Shown in pieces: positions 7,509-13,602 of a stretch of DNA of 16,411 nt. Origin of the DNA: Bacillota bacterium (GTDB lineage: Bacteria; Bacillota; Clostridia; Oscillospirales; Acutalibacteraceae). Position numbers and translations under genes: made by a program. The notes under the pieces are model-generated. The model made no database searches, was not told where the DNA came from, and worked only from the letters and a program-made list of their open reading frames with translations. The stretch covers positions 1 through 16,411 of the forward strand of contig JAEWRF010000054.1 in NCBI GenBank assembly GCA_023460155.1. Reading direction: 5' to 3'. How positions within the stretch are numbered: position 1 is the stretch's first letter; each line of letters starts with the position of its first letter.

Positions 7509-9249
7509 GGATCGAACCTCCGTTCTGAGATTCATATACTTCTCTGTAGATGGTGCAGGTTTTCAGAAGCTCTTCGTGCGTACCGACCGCGTTGACCTTG
7601 CCGTCGTCCAGCACAATAATTTTGTCGGCTTCCTGAACGGACGAAACCCGCTGGGCAATAATAATCTTTGTAGTATTCGGGATTTCTTCCTGAAAGGCTT
7701 TACGGATCAGCGCGTCGGTCTTGGTATCAACCGCGCTGGTGGAATCGTCCATGATCAGGATTTTAGGCTTTCTCAGCAGAGCGCGCGCGATGCAGAGCCG
7801 CTGCTTCTGACCGCCGGAAACATTGGTACCGCCCTGCTCGATGTACGTGTCGTACTGCTCGGGAAACTCCCGGATGAACCCGTCCGCCTGCGCGAGTTTG
7901 CAGACCTTCACAATTTCCTCATCGGTCGCGTTTTCGTCGCCCCAGCGGAGATTTTCCTTAATGGTGCCGGAAAAAAGCACGTTCTTCTGGAGCACCATTG
8001 CGACTTCGCGGCGAAGGGATTCCAGATCGTAATCCTTTACGTCGACTCCGCCGACCAGAACCCTTCCCTTTGAAGCGTCATACAGGCGCGGAATCAGCTG
8101 CACAAGGCTGGATTTGGAAGATCCGGTACCGCCGAGAATGCCGACCGTTTCGCCGGACTTGATCGAAAGGTTAATCTCGTCGAGGACGGGCTTATCTGCC
8201 TTTTTGGCATAGGAAAACATCACGTTTTCGAAGACAATGGAGCCGTCCTTTACCTCACCGATCGGGTTTTCCCCGTTGTGGATGTCGCTTTTTTCATCGA
8301 TCACCTCAATGATGCGTTCCGCGGAGGCACGGGAAATCGTGATCATAACAAACACCATGGAAAGCATCATCAGGCTCATCAGGACCTGTATCGTATAGGT
8401 AATCAGACTCATGAACTGGCCCGTCGAAAGACCGAGGGCTGGATTGTTCCCGCTCGCGACGATGGCGCGCGCGCCAAGCCAGGAAATCAGCATCATGCAG
8501 GTGTAAATGCTCAACTGCATCAGCGGCATATTGTATGCAATGCGTTTTTCCGCCTTGACAAAATCATTGAAAATGTTCTGGGAAATCCCCGCGAACTTCT
8601 CTTCCTCATGGCTCTCTCTTGTGTAGGACTTCACCACGCGGATGCCGAGGAGATTCTCCTCTACCACGCGGTTGAGCTTGTCGTAGATGCGGAACACACG
8701 TTGGAAAATCGGGTGTACGCTGCCCATAATGTAAAACAGCCCAACGCCGAGGACTGGAATAACGCAAAGAAACACCATGGAAAGCTTTTGATTGATGCTA
8801 AAGGAAGCCGCCAGGCAGAAAATGAGCATGGCAGGCGACCGGATAGCCATACGCAGAATCATCTGGTAGGCGAACTGTACGTTGGTCACATCGGTAGTCA
8901 GACGGGTGACAAGGCTCGCCGTAGAAAATTTATCGATATTGGAAAATGAAAAGTTCTGCACGTTATAGTACATATCCTGCCGAAGATTCCGCGCGAGGCC
9001 GGAAGACGAAATTGCCGCGCTCCGTCCGGACATTGAGCCGAACGCCAGCGCCAACAAAGCTGCAAAAAGCAGCACCGCCCCCATTCGGATGACATACCCC
9101 ATATCTTTGCCGTCGATTCCCTCGTCGATCAGGGAAGCCATCAGCATCGGGATTACTACATCCATTGCCGCTTCCAGGACCGCGAAAATCGGCGCGAGAA
9201 TCGTATCCTTTTTGTATTGCCGCACGCTTCTCGCTAATTTTTTAATCAT
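7501..9249 (-). CDS. ABC exporter half-transporter, degenerate ATP-site subunit (MdlA-like)
   Basis: This 582-residue half-transporter has six membrane helices (about residues 15-310) and an ATPase domain (about 335-575). Walker A is GGTGSSKS (373-380), with Ser in place of the usual last Gly. The signature NVSGGQ (476-481) is near canonical. Walker B ILIMDDS has Asp502 where the catalytic glutamate belongs, and the switch position reads IAQRVS with Gln533 instead of His. These are the hallmark losses of the non-catalytic site in heterodimeric exporters such as TM287/288, LmrCD and BmrCD. The start at 9249 has AAGGAGG six bases away; an ATG at 9282 has no such site. It is second in the marR-ABC-ABC operon, 47 bases after the regulator, and its stop overlaps the next gene's start. 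The substrate is unknown. Confidence 0.93.
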   Translation of the reverse strand: MIKKLARSVRQYKKDTILAPIFAVLEAAMDVVIPMLMASLIDEGIDGKDMGYVIRMGAVLLFAALLALAFGSMSGRSAAISSSGLARNLRQDMYYNVQNFSFSNIDKFSTASLVTRLTTDVTNVQFAYQMILRMAIRSPAMLIFCLAASFSINQKLSMVFLCVIPVLGVGLFYIMGSVHPIFQRVFRIYDKLNRVVEENLLGIRVVKSYTRESHEEEKFAGISQNIFNDFVKAEKRIAYNMPLMQLSIYTCMMLISWLGARAIVASGNNPALGLSTGQFMSLITYTIQVLMSLMMLSMVFVMITISRASAERIIEVIDEKSDIHNGENPIGEVKDGSIVFENVMFSYAKKADKPVLDEINLSIKSGETVGILGGTGSSKSSLVQLIPRLYDASKGRVLVGGVDVKDYDLESLRREVAMVLQKNVLFSGTIKENLRWGDENATDEEIVKVCKLAQADGFIREFPEQYDTYIEQGGTNVSGGQKQRLCIARALLRKPKILIMDDSTSAVDTKTDALIRKAFQEEIPNTTKIIIAQRVSSVQEADKIIVLDDGKVNAVGTHEELLKTCTIYREVYESQNGGSIHE

Positions 9250-9296
9250 AAAAAGCCTCCTTGCTGCTTGCACCGACTCCATTGATGCTGCCGGAA

Positions 9297-9725
9297 CTAT
9301 TTCAGGTTTGTTTTCATTCTTTGTATATAGTCAAGCAGAGTATCCTGCTCGTCTTCGGAAAAGCCTTTTGTGAGCGTCTGCTCAAAACAGACGGCATACT
9401 CGTGCATCTCATCGCTGACCTCCAGCGCCATCGGGGTGAGCACGATCTTTTTCAGCCGGGCATCCTGAGCCACTTTCTCTCTTTGAATGAATCCCTTCCG
9501 TTCCATCAGATTCAGGACTTTGGAGGCAGTGGATCGGGTAATCCCGAACTGTGTTTCCAGATCCTTCTGAAAAATATCTTTTTCCCGGTTTCTCGAAAGG
9601 TAAATGATAATCCACCCGTTCGTTCCGGTAGCGCTTTCAATCTGTTTCCGGCGCGGCGAATTTTCGAAGTGACGCATGATGAGATTGTTCAGAGACCGAA
9701 GTTCCTTGCCCACCGCCCGCTCCAT
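9297..9725 (-). CDS. MarR-family transcription regulator of the ABC exporter operon
   Basis: This is a 142-residue winged-helix regulator that binds DNA as a dimer and is normally released by a small ligand. Helical N-terminal part (about 5-30) leads to the DNA-binding part: IFQKDLETQFGITRSTASKVLNLMERKGFI (about 50-79), followed by the wing REKVAQDARLKKIVLTPMAL, the MarR signature with the conserved Asp-Ala-Arg. The C-terminal helices form the dimer interface. The start at 9725 is chosen because GGGGTGG lies at the right distance; an ATG two codons upstream is too close to it. It is first in an operon with both exporter subunits and has a consensus promoter that includes palindromes, so it probably represses its own operon until a drug-like compound binds. 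It could be MarR, SlyA or HosA type; ligand unknown. Confidence 0.9.
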   Translation of the reverse strand: MERAVGKELRSLNNLIMRHFENSPRRKQIESATGTNGWIIIYLSRNREKDIFQKDLETQFGITRSTASKVLNLMERKGFIQREKVAQDARLKKIVLTPMALEVSDEMHEYAVCFEQTLTKGFSEDEQDTLLDYIQRMKTNLK

Positions 9726-9750
9726 TATCATCCACCCCTTTCTAAATTGT

Positions 9751-9791
9751 TTGACGTACAACATTATAGCGGCACAAATTTTTAACGTCAA
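9751..9791. promoter_or_regulatory. Inverted repeat bracketing the marR promoter (candidate operator)
   Basis: TTGACGT (9751-9757) and ACGTCAA (9785-9791) are perfect inverted copies 27 bases apart. One copy contains the -35 box and the other covers the predicted transcript start. MarR dimers often bind palindromes at such positions, but the 27-base spacing is wide, so two separate sites or looping would be needed. Confidence 0.5.
9763..9791 (-). promoter_or_regulatory. Sigma-A promoter of the marR-ABC operon
   Basis: On the minus strand TTGACG (9791-9786) and TATAAT (9768-9763) are 17 bases apart, almost perfect consensus. The transcript would start near 9756, about 30 bases before the regulator's ATG at 9725. 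Confidence 0.85.
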
Positions 9792-9799
9792 TAGAATTC

Positions 9800-9809
9800 A
9801 CAAATTTGT
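9800..9809. promoter_or_regulatory. 10-bp perfect palindrome upstream of the marR promoter
   Basis: ACAAATTTGT reads the same on both strands and lies 9 bases upstream of the -35 box; a partial copy, ACAAATTTTT, starts at 9774 inside the spacer. Its AT-rich form suits a MarR-type site, though short palindromes also occur by chance. Confidence 0.4.
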
Positions 9810-9963
9810 TACAATTCAATCGCATCTTCCAGATTCTGCACAAAATATTTTTTCCGTGAACCTCTTTTTGCAGCGTAAATGGTACCGGGAATCCGAACAC
9901 CAAACGGCTTCGCGGGGTAAAAGCTGTGTGTGCAAACAAGGCTGCGCGTTTGATTAAGCAAAC
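9810..9963. other. Non-coding gap between the marR operon and the acetyltransferase gene
   Basis: No gene, RNA gene or recognisable mobile element is seen here. Short open frames on both strands lack ribosome sites and family features. A 6-bp hairpin CGTTTG/CAAACG (9947-9952, 9959-9964) is the only structure noted; it lies beside the larger hairpin at 9977-10018. Confidence 0.5.
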
Positions 9964-9976
9964 GTTCAACAGATAA

Positions 9977-10018
9977 AGCAGCAGCCGGTCTCCGAATTTC
10001 GGGTAACCGGCTGCTGCT
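9977..10018 (-). terminator. Large GC-rich hairpin after the acetyltransferase gene, probable terminator
   Basis: AGCAGCAGCCGGT (9977-9989) pairs perfectly over 13 bp with 10006-10018; the loop itself can form CCGAA/TTCGG (9992-9996, 9998-10002). On the minus strand it lies 42 bases after the acetyltransferase stop and is followed by TTTATCTGTT, a modest T-rich tail. An outer GTTCAA/TTGAAC pair (9964-9969, 10022-10027) extends it. Confidence 0.6.
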
Positions 10019-10060
10019 GTTTTGAACCCCTATTTCAATAAGAACGATGAGAGCAAACTC

Positions 10061-10702
10061 TTACTCCTGTGCATGTTCGTTCAGTTTTTCAAAATCTCCG
10101 CTCAGAAGGTCCGGCAGGCACTCCCTGATTTTCTCATCGGGCCAGTTCCACCACTGAAGCTTCTCCAGCTTCTCAATCGTTTCCGGGTCATACCGCTTCC
10201 GGATTTCGCGAGCCGGTACACCGCCGACGATGGCATAGGGCGGAACATCTTTGGTAACCACCGCGCGGGTGCCTACGATTGCCCCGTCGCCGATGTGCAC
10301 CCCTTGCAGGATCACGGCCTCATAGCCGATCCAGACGTCGTTTCCGATCACGATGTCGCCCTTGTTGTCCCACGCCTGCGTGATGTTTTCCCATTTCAGG
10401 CCCCATTCGCCGGGTAAAATCGGAAACGGGTAAGTGGAAAGGGAGCCCAGCGTATGATTGGAGCTGGTAAAAAGGAACTTTGCTCCGCAGGCGATGGAGC
10501 AGAACTTCCCGATGATTAGTCTGTCGTGGTTGATCGGATAGTGGTACAGAACATTGTTCTTTTCGAACAGTGCCGGATCGCCTACAAAATCATTATAAAT
10601 GGTGTAGTCCCCGACGATGATGTCCGGGTCCCTCACAACATTCTTTAGATAGACCGATTCATGGTCGCCTCTGGGATAAACTTTATTTGCCGAAACAGTC
10701 AT
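10061..10702 (-). CDS. Vat/CatB-type O-acetyltransferase (hexapeptide repeat, xenobiotic acetyltransferase family)
   Basis: The protein (213 residues) belongs to the left-handed beta-helix acetyltransferases that move acetyl from acetyl-CoA to a hydroxyl; family members inactivate streptogramin A (Vat) or chloramphenicol (CatB). Seen directly: YHYPINHDRLIIGKFCSIACG (about 53-73), catalytic His83 in SSNHTLGSLSTYPF, the hexapeptide repeats GDIVIGNDVWIGYEAVILQG and HIGDGAIVGTRAVVTKDVPPYAIVGGVPAREI, and the C-terminal WWNWPDEKIRE helix shared with Vat proteins. AAGGAG lies eight bases before the ATG at 10702. No convincing promoter was found in the 105-base gap upstream, so it may be read from the DNA glycosylase gene. 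Chromosomal relatives in Clostridia often have unproven substrates, so resistance to a given drug is inference. Confidence 0.88.
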   Translation of the reverse strand: MTVSANKVYPRGDHESVYLKNVVRDPDIIVGDYTIYNDFVGDPALFEKNNVLYHYPINHDRLIIGKFCSIACGAKFLFTSSNHTLGSLSTYPFPILPGEWGLKWENITQAWDNKGDIVIGNDVWIGYEAVILQGVHIGDGAIVGTRAVVTKDVPPYAIVGGVPAREIRKRYDPETIEKLEKLQWWNWPDEKIRECLPDLLSGDFEKLNEHAQE

Positions 10703-10744
10703 ATTAATTTCTCCTTAATAAGAATTTTAATCATTGACTATTCC

Positions 10745-10764
10745 GGCTGCTGCAATGCAGAGCC
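10745..10764 (-). other. Short hairpin between glycosylase and acetyltransferase genes
   Basis: GGCT-G-CTGCA-A-TGCAG-AGCC forms a 9-bp bulged inverted repeat, 44 bases after the glycosylase stop. There is no T-run after it on either strand, so it is not a clear terminator; it might limit read-through or cap RNA ends. It shares the string CCGGCTGCTGC with the hairpin at 10007-10017. Confidence 0.35.
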
Positions 10765-10807
10765 TCACAGGATCATCCCTCTTCTATTTTATTGATTTAC
10801 TGCATTT

Positions 10808-11374
10808 CTATTGAATGCCCAGCTCATCCATCTTCTGCCGCAGCTTCAGAAAATCCTCAAACGCGGAAGGTTTGTTGTTCGGATTTCGCAGCAGCGCGGC
10901 CGGATGCAGAGTTGCCGTCATCAGCACGCCGCCTTTTTCGAAGAATTCCCCATGCTCTTTCGAGATTTTGAAGTCCGGACGAATAATTTTCATCGCAGCG
11001 ATACGCCCGAGGCAGACGATGATTTTCGGGCGCATCAGCGCCACCTGGTTGCGCAGCCAGCCAATGCAAAGTTCCTGCTCCTCCGGAAGCGGATCGCGGT
11101 TTTTCGGCGGTCTGCATTTCACGATGTTCCCTATATATATGTTTTTGTTCCGGTCGAGGTCGACGGCATCCAGCATTTTGTCAAGGAGCTGCCCGCTGCG
11201 CCCTACAAACGGCTTGCCCTGCAGATCCTCCTGCTCGCCCGGCCCTTCCCCGACGAACAGAACGCCCGCCTCATGGTTTCCGGCGCCGAACACCACCTGG
11301 GTGCGCCCTTCGCACAGGCCGCATTTCCGGCAGCTGAGGCATTCCCGCTCCAGTTCATCCCACGTCTGATACAA
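10808..11374 (-). CDS. Uracil-DNA glycosylase, family 4 (4Fe-4S type)
   Basis: This enzyme cuts uracil out of DNA to start base-excision repair. The 188-residue protein has the four iron-sulfur cysteines of family 4: Cys15, Cys18, Cys87 and Cys103 (spacing CX2C, then NIVKC and ELC 16 residues on). Motif A is GEGPGEQEDLQGKPFVGRSG (43-61) and motif B is LHPAALLRNP with His157. The gene begins at TTG (11374): an in-frame TGA lies eight codons upstream and no ATG or GTG exists between it and residue 66, so TTG is the only start that keeps the cluster cysteines. It is preceded by an extended -10 promoter. Some copies of this family are annotated as phage-polymerase-related domains; the full cysteine set supports a real glycosylase. 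The downstream neighbour is the acetyltransferase gene. Confidence 0.92.
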   Translation of the reverse strand: MYQTWDELERECLSCRKCGLCEGRTQVVFGAGNHEAGVLFVGEGPGEQEDLQGKPFVGRSGQLLDKMLDAVDLDRNKNIYIGNIVKCRPPKNRDPLPEEQELCIGWLRNQVALMRPKIIVCLGRIAAMKIIRPDFKISKEHGEFFEKGGVLMTATLHPAALLRNPNNKPSAFEDFLKLRQKMDELGIQ

Positions 11375-11405
11375 TCCGCCACCGCCTTTCTTTCTTCATG
11401 TATGT

Positions 11406-11414
11406 ATTATACCA
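11406..11414 (-). promoter_or_regulatory. Extended -10 promoter for the uracil-DNA glycosylase gene
   Basis: On the minus strand TGG-TATAAT (11414-11406) is a perfect -10 box with the TGn extension, 32 bases upstream of the TTG start. The best -35 matches are poor (such as TTTCGT at 16 bases), as is common for extended -10 promoters. Confidence 0.6.
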
Positions 11415-11437
11415 TAAACAAGGCGGCACGAAAAGCG

Positions 11438-12232
11438 TCAGACGGCAGTTTCCGCGGGTGCGGACTTCCGAAAGGAATCGTGAGTTTTCAGGACGTAGGA
11501 AATTCCGGCCAACGCCAAAACACAGACGACCGCTTCGCACAGCCACATCCCGCCGTATTTGATAACAAGCACGCTGCTCGCGTCCATTACGGTATGAGCC
11601 GCTACCGCAAGAACATAATACAGCGCGGTCTTATGCTCATTCACACCCCGGAAAATCAAAACGCTTTCAAACAGGTGAAACAGTACCGCGGAAACCCGCT
11701 CCCAAATGGAAATGAAAAGCACGGTGGGCGTCAAAGTCAGAATGGCGGAAAGAATCGCCTTTGAGGAGGAAGGCGGCAAAGCGGCTGTCGCCGCCTGAAA
11801 GGTTCCGGAGTTGATCATCACCGCATAAATCAGGTTGTTGATCTGTGTCAGCCCGACAATCATTACCACTTCGCAAAAGCCGTGGCCCAGCCCGAACGAT
11901 ACCGCATCCCGGAACGAGCGCTGCTTTTTCAGGAAAAATCGCACGCACACAAGCCTTGCCGTCTCTTCAAACAGCCCCGCGGTAAACGCCAGAACAAGCG
12001 CGTAAGGAACCGTGTTTTCCGCGAATGCCCGAAACCAGCCGGTGGTGCTGATTGCCTGCAGAATCGGAACCCGAATGCAGATCTGGGAGACAAAGAATGC
12101 CGCAAGCCCCAGAAGGACCGGTTTGACGGAAAGTTTTTTCTTCCAGCACATGACAATAAGAAACACGATGGGAAAAACCAGGGTTGCGGCAAGGCAGACA
12201 TACAGCCATGCCATAACGGAACCGGATATCAT
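11438..12232 (-). CDS. YhfC-like membrane protein, putative intramembrane glutamic protease
   Basis: The 264-residue protein is mostly membrane (about seven or eight hydrophobic segments). It matches the YhfC family, a branch of the CPBP/PrsW superfamily of intramembrane proteases. The superfamily's motifs are all present: GLFEETAR with Glu89, Glu90 and Arg93; FGLGHGFCE with His117; and HTVMD with His213 and Asp217. A fourth polar cluster, WERVSAVLFH, lies at about 177-186. The ATG at 12232 has AGGGGA six to seven bases upstream; an upstream frame extension is not protein-like. It follows sdpI by 29 bases and is the last gene of the sdpR-sdpI operon. The role in an Sdp-type setting is unknown; CPBP relatives handle bacteriocin self-immunity. 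Protease activity is inference from motifs. Confidence 0.78.
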   Translation of the reverse strand: MISGSVMAWLYVCLAATLVFPIVFLIVMCWKKKLSVKPVLLGLAAFFVSQICIRVPILQAISTTGWFRAFAENTVPYALVLAFTAGLFEETARLVCVRFFLKKQRSFRDAVSFGLGHGFCEVVMIVGLTQINNLIYAVMINSGTFQAATAALPPSSSKAILSAILTLTPTVLFISIWERVSAVLFHLFESVLIFRGVNEHKTALYYVLAVAAHTVMDASSVLVIKYGGMWLCEAVVCVLALAGISYVLKTHDSFRKSAPAETAV

Positions 12233-12261
12233 AAAAAAATCCCCTCTCTGAAATTCTGCGG

Positions 12262-12906
12262 TCAGTCGTCGGACCGGTTGGTCCGGCAGAACAGCAGAAA
12301 AGAATAAACCGCGGGTACAACCGCCGCAACAGCGGTGCCGGCAATTATAGCCCACGTTATTTTCAGCAACCCAGAAACGGCGATCAGAAGTCCCGCCAGA
12401 ATCCAGAACTTTCCGGCAAACCGGTGGGTTTTCCGCCAGTTTTCCTCGCTCGCCAGCGTCCACGGCAGCCGAATTCCCATACTATAATTGAATTTGCATT
12501 TCGGCAGATAATTTCCCATCAGGATGAAGAGCAGCCCAACCAGCGGAAGAGTCAGCTCCGCCACATTAAAGGAAAAACCGACCGCCTGAAAAACGGTTGC
12601 AAATTCGCATACAAAGGTAATAATCAACACGCCCCAGCGGCTGACCGCCTTCATCTGCGGAGAATGGTCGATGTTCTGCCGTCTCGGGTCAAAACGGAAC
12701 GCGAGATTTACGAGCAGGATCACCCCGAGCATCATCGCCGGAACGCCAAATGCGGCAAAAGTCTTCGAAGCATAGCCGTTCGGCTGACCCGCTGCATTCC
12801 AGTGAACCGCGACGGTTTCCGGAAGACGGGAATAGAACGCCGCCGAGATCAGAAACGGAACAACCGCCAGAGTCCAATACAGGTATTCGGAAAATTTATG
12901 TTTCAC
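12262..12906 (-). CDS. sdpI: SdpI-family membrane immunity protein
   Basis: In Bacillus subtilis SdpI protects the cell against the secreted toxin SDP (from SdpC) and signals toxin presence by holding the repressor SdpR at the membrane. The 214-residue protein has the family layout: N-terminal DUF1648 block with SRLPETVAVHWNAAGQPNGY (about 26-45) followed by ASK, then membrane segments, and the C-terminal SdpI block with MGNYLPKCKFNYSMGIRLPW (about 130-148), TLASEENWRKTHRF, and a final membrane pair. Translation starts at GTG (12906) with AGAGGGA five bases away. It lies 10 bases after the sdpR stop. No sdpA, sdpB or sdpC toxin genes are in the window, so it is likely an immunity or sensor unit against toxins from others. 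The family call is solid. Confidence 0.9.
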   Translation of the reverse strand: MKHKFSEYLYWTLAVVPFLISAAFYSRLPETVAVHWNAAGQPNGYASKTFAAFGVPAMMLGVILLVNLAFRFDPRRQNIDHSPQMKAVSRWGVLIITFVCEFATVFQAVGFSFNVAELTLPLVGLLFILMGNYLPKCKFNYSMGIRLPWTLASEENWRKTHRFAGKFWILAGLLIAVSGLLKITWAIIAGTAVAAVVPAVYSFLLFCRTNRSDD

Positions 12907-12916
12907 TTTGATCCCT

Positions 12917-13177
12917 CTATTTCATAAAATCCTGAAACCAGTTTAAAACTTCCTCAAAAACCGAAAGATTCAGGTCATAGTAAATATACTTCCCTTCATG
13001 GCGGTCGGAAATCAGATCCGCGCTTTTGAGGACGGACAGATGATGGGAGACCGTAGCGCCGGACATCTGGAAATGGGCGCCGATCTCCCCCGCGGATAGG
13101 GATTCCCCTCGAAGAAGCTTTAAAATTTCCCTCCGGGTCGGGTCGGACAGCGCCTTGAAGGTTTCCGGCAGCGGCAT
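12917..13177 (-). CDS. sdpR: ArsR-family autorepressor, SdpR-like
   Basis: This is an 86-residue dimeric winged-helix repressor. It resembles B. subtilis SdpR throughout: FKALSDPTRREILKLLRG near the start, then SAGEIGAHFQMSGATVSHHL (recognition helix) and SVLKSADLISDRHEGKYIYY (wing), ending NWFQDFMK. There are no metal-binding cysteines, so it is not a metal sensor. In the known pair, SdpI sequesters SdpR at the membrane when toxin is bound, which relieves repression of sdpRI. The start at 13177 has AAAGGA nine bases upstream; an ATG at 13198 lacks one. The promoter at 13219-13247 is consensus and a 9-2-9 inverted repeat covers the transcript start, the expected position for autorepression. 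It heads the operon with sdpI and the yhfC-like gene. Confidence 0.9.
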   Translation of the reverse strand: MPLPETFKALSDPTRREILKLLRGESLSAGEIGAHFQMSGATVSHHLSVLKSADLISDRHEGKYIYYDLNLSVFEEVLNWFQDFMK

Positions 13178-13196
13178 TTTCTTCTTTCCTTTCCTC

Positions 13197-13216
13197 ATTT
13201 AGATATTTATCGAAAT
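13197..13216. promoter_or_regulatory. Inverted repeat over the sdpR transcript start (candidate SdpR operator)
   Basis: ATTTAGATA (13197-13205) and TATCGAAAT (13208-13216) are inverted copies with one mismatch, separated by TT. The repeat starts two bases downstream of the -10 box and covers the predicted transcript start, the usual place for an ArsR-type autorepressor site. Confidence 0.65.
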
Positions 13217-13218
13217 GT

Positions 13219-13247
13219 ATCATATCCGTTCCCGCATGCTTTGTCAA
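13219..13247 (-). promoter_or_regulatory. Consensus sigma-A promoter of the sdpR-sdpI-yhfC operon
   Basis: On the minus strand TTGACA (13247-13242) and TATGAT (13224-13219) are 17 bases apart. A perfect -35 box, one mismatch in the -10 box, and ideal spacing suggest a strong promoter held down by a repressor. Confidence 0.9.
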
Positions 13248-13311
13248 GTCCCCGGTAAAAATTTCCGGAACCTCCCGATTGTTTTAAGACGGAACCTTTT
13301 GGATTTTCAGG

Positions 13312-13340
13312 TTGTCTTTTTCCTTAGAATCGGTTATAAT
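13312..13340 (+). promoter_or_regulatory. Sigma-A promoter for SRP RNA (and dnaX)
   Basis: TTGTCT (13312-13317) and TATAAT (13335-13340) are 17 bases apart. The transcript should start near 13347, just ahead of the SRP RNA. No separate promoter for dnaX was found, so this one may also feed the dnaX-ybaB-recR genes. Confidence 0.8.
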
Positions 13341-13346
13341 ATTATA

Positions 13347-13585
13347 TCGTCGGAGCTTTCTGCTGAATTTTTGAAAGATTCCGGTAAAAAGCAAGGCAGA
13401 AATGCATGCAATAGGATATGCGGCCGGGCGGGCTCTGTACGGCGGAGTGCCGCGAACCATGTCAGGCGGGGAACCGAGCAGCATTAAGCGGATTGCCCCG
13501 TGCGATGCAGTCGGTCTGTTCGTCCGCATATCCAATTGCATGAATGCCGCGGGAAAGCGGTCTGTCTTGCTTTCCATTTGCCATG
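13347..13585 (+). ncRNA. ffs: Signal recognition particle RNA
   Basis: This RNA forms the SRP core with Ffh and targets membrane proteins during translation. The conserved helix-8 region is at about 13461-13482: GTCAGG-CGG-GGAA-CCG-AGCAGC, with the GGAA tetraloop and both asymmetric loop halves as in E. coli 4.5S RNA. Its stem bases are changed in a compensating way. A long stem extends outward: 13405-13423 pairs with 13524-13542 (one mismatch), and 13388-13400 pairs with 13561-13573 (one G-U). GGTAAA at 13383 pairs with TTTGCC at 13577. The length, near 240 if it starts at the promoter, suits the Firmicute large type rather than the roughly 100-base small type. Exact ends are inferred. Its gene order, directly before dnaX, is typical for Firmicutes. 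An extra CCGC/GCGG hairpin sits at 13547-13560. Confidence 0.85.
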
Positions 13586-13602
13586 AAAGGCGGTGAACGC
13601 GG

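Noticed and set aside
9742..9969. Possible small gene on the minus strand in the gap upstream of marR
   Set aside because: No ribosome site, no recognisable family and odd composition; it also runs over the marR promoter.
9964..10027. The hairpin next to a CatB/Vat-type gene as an integron attC site
   Set aside because: GTTCAAC fits one core-site pattern but its partner reads TTTGAAC (one mismatch plus extra T), the stem is a perfect long hairpin rather than bulged, and no second site or integrase is near. A terminator explains it better.
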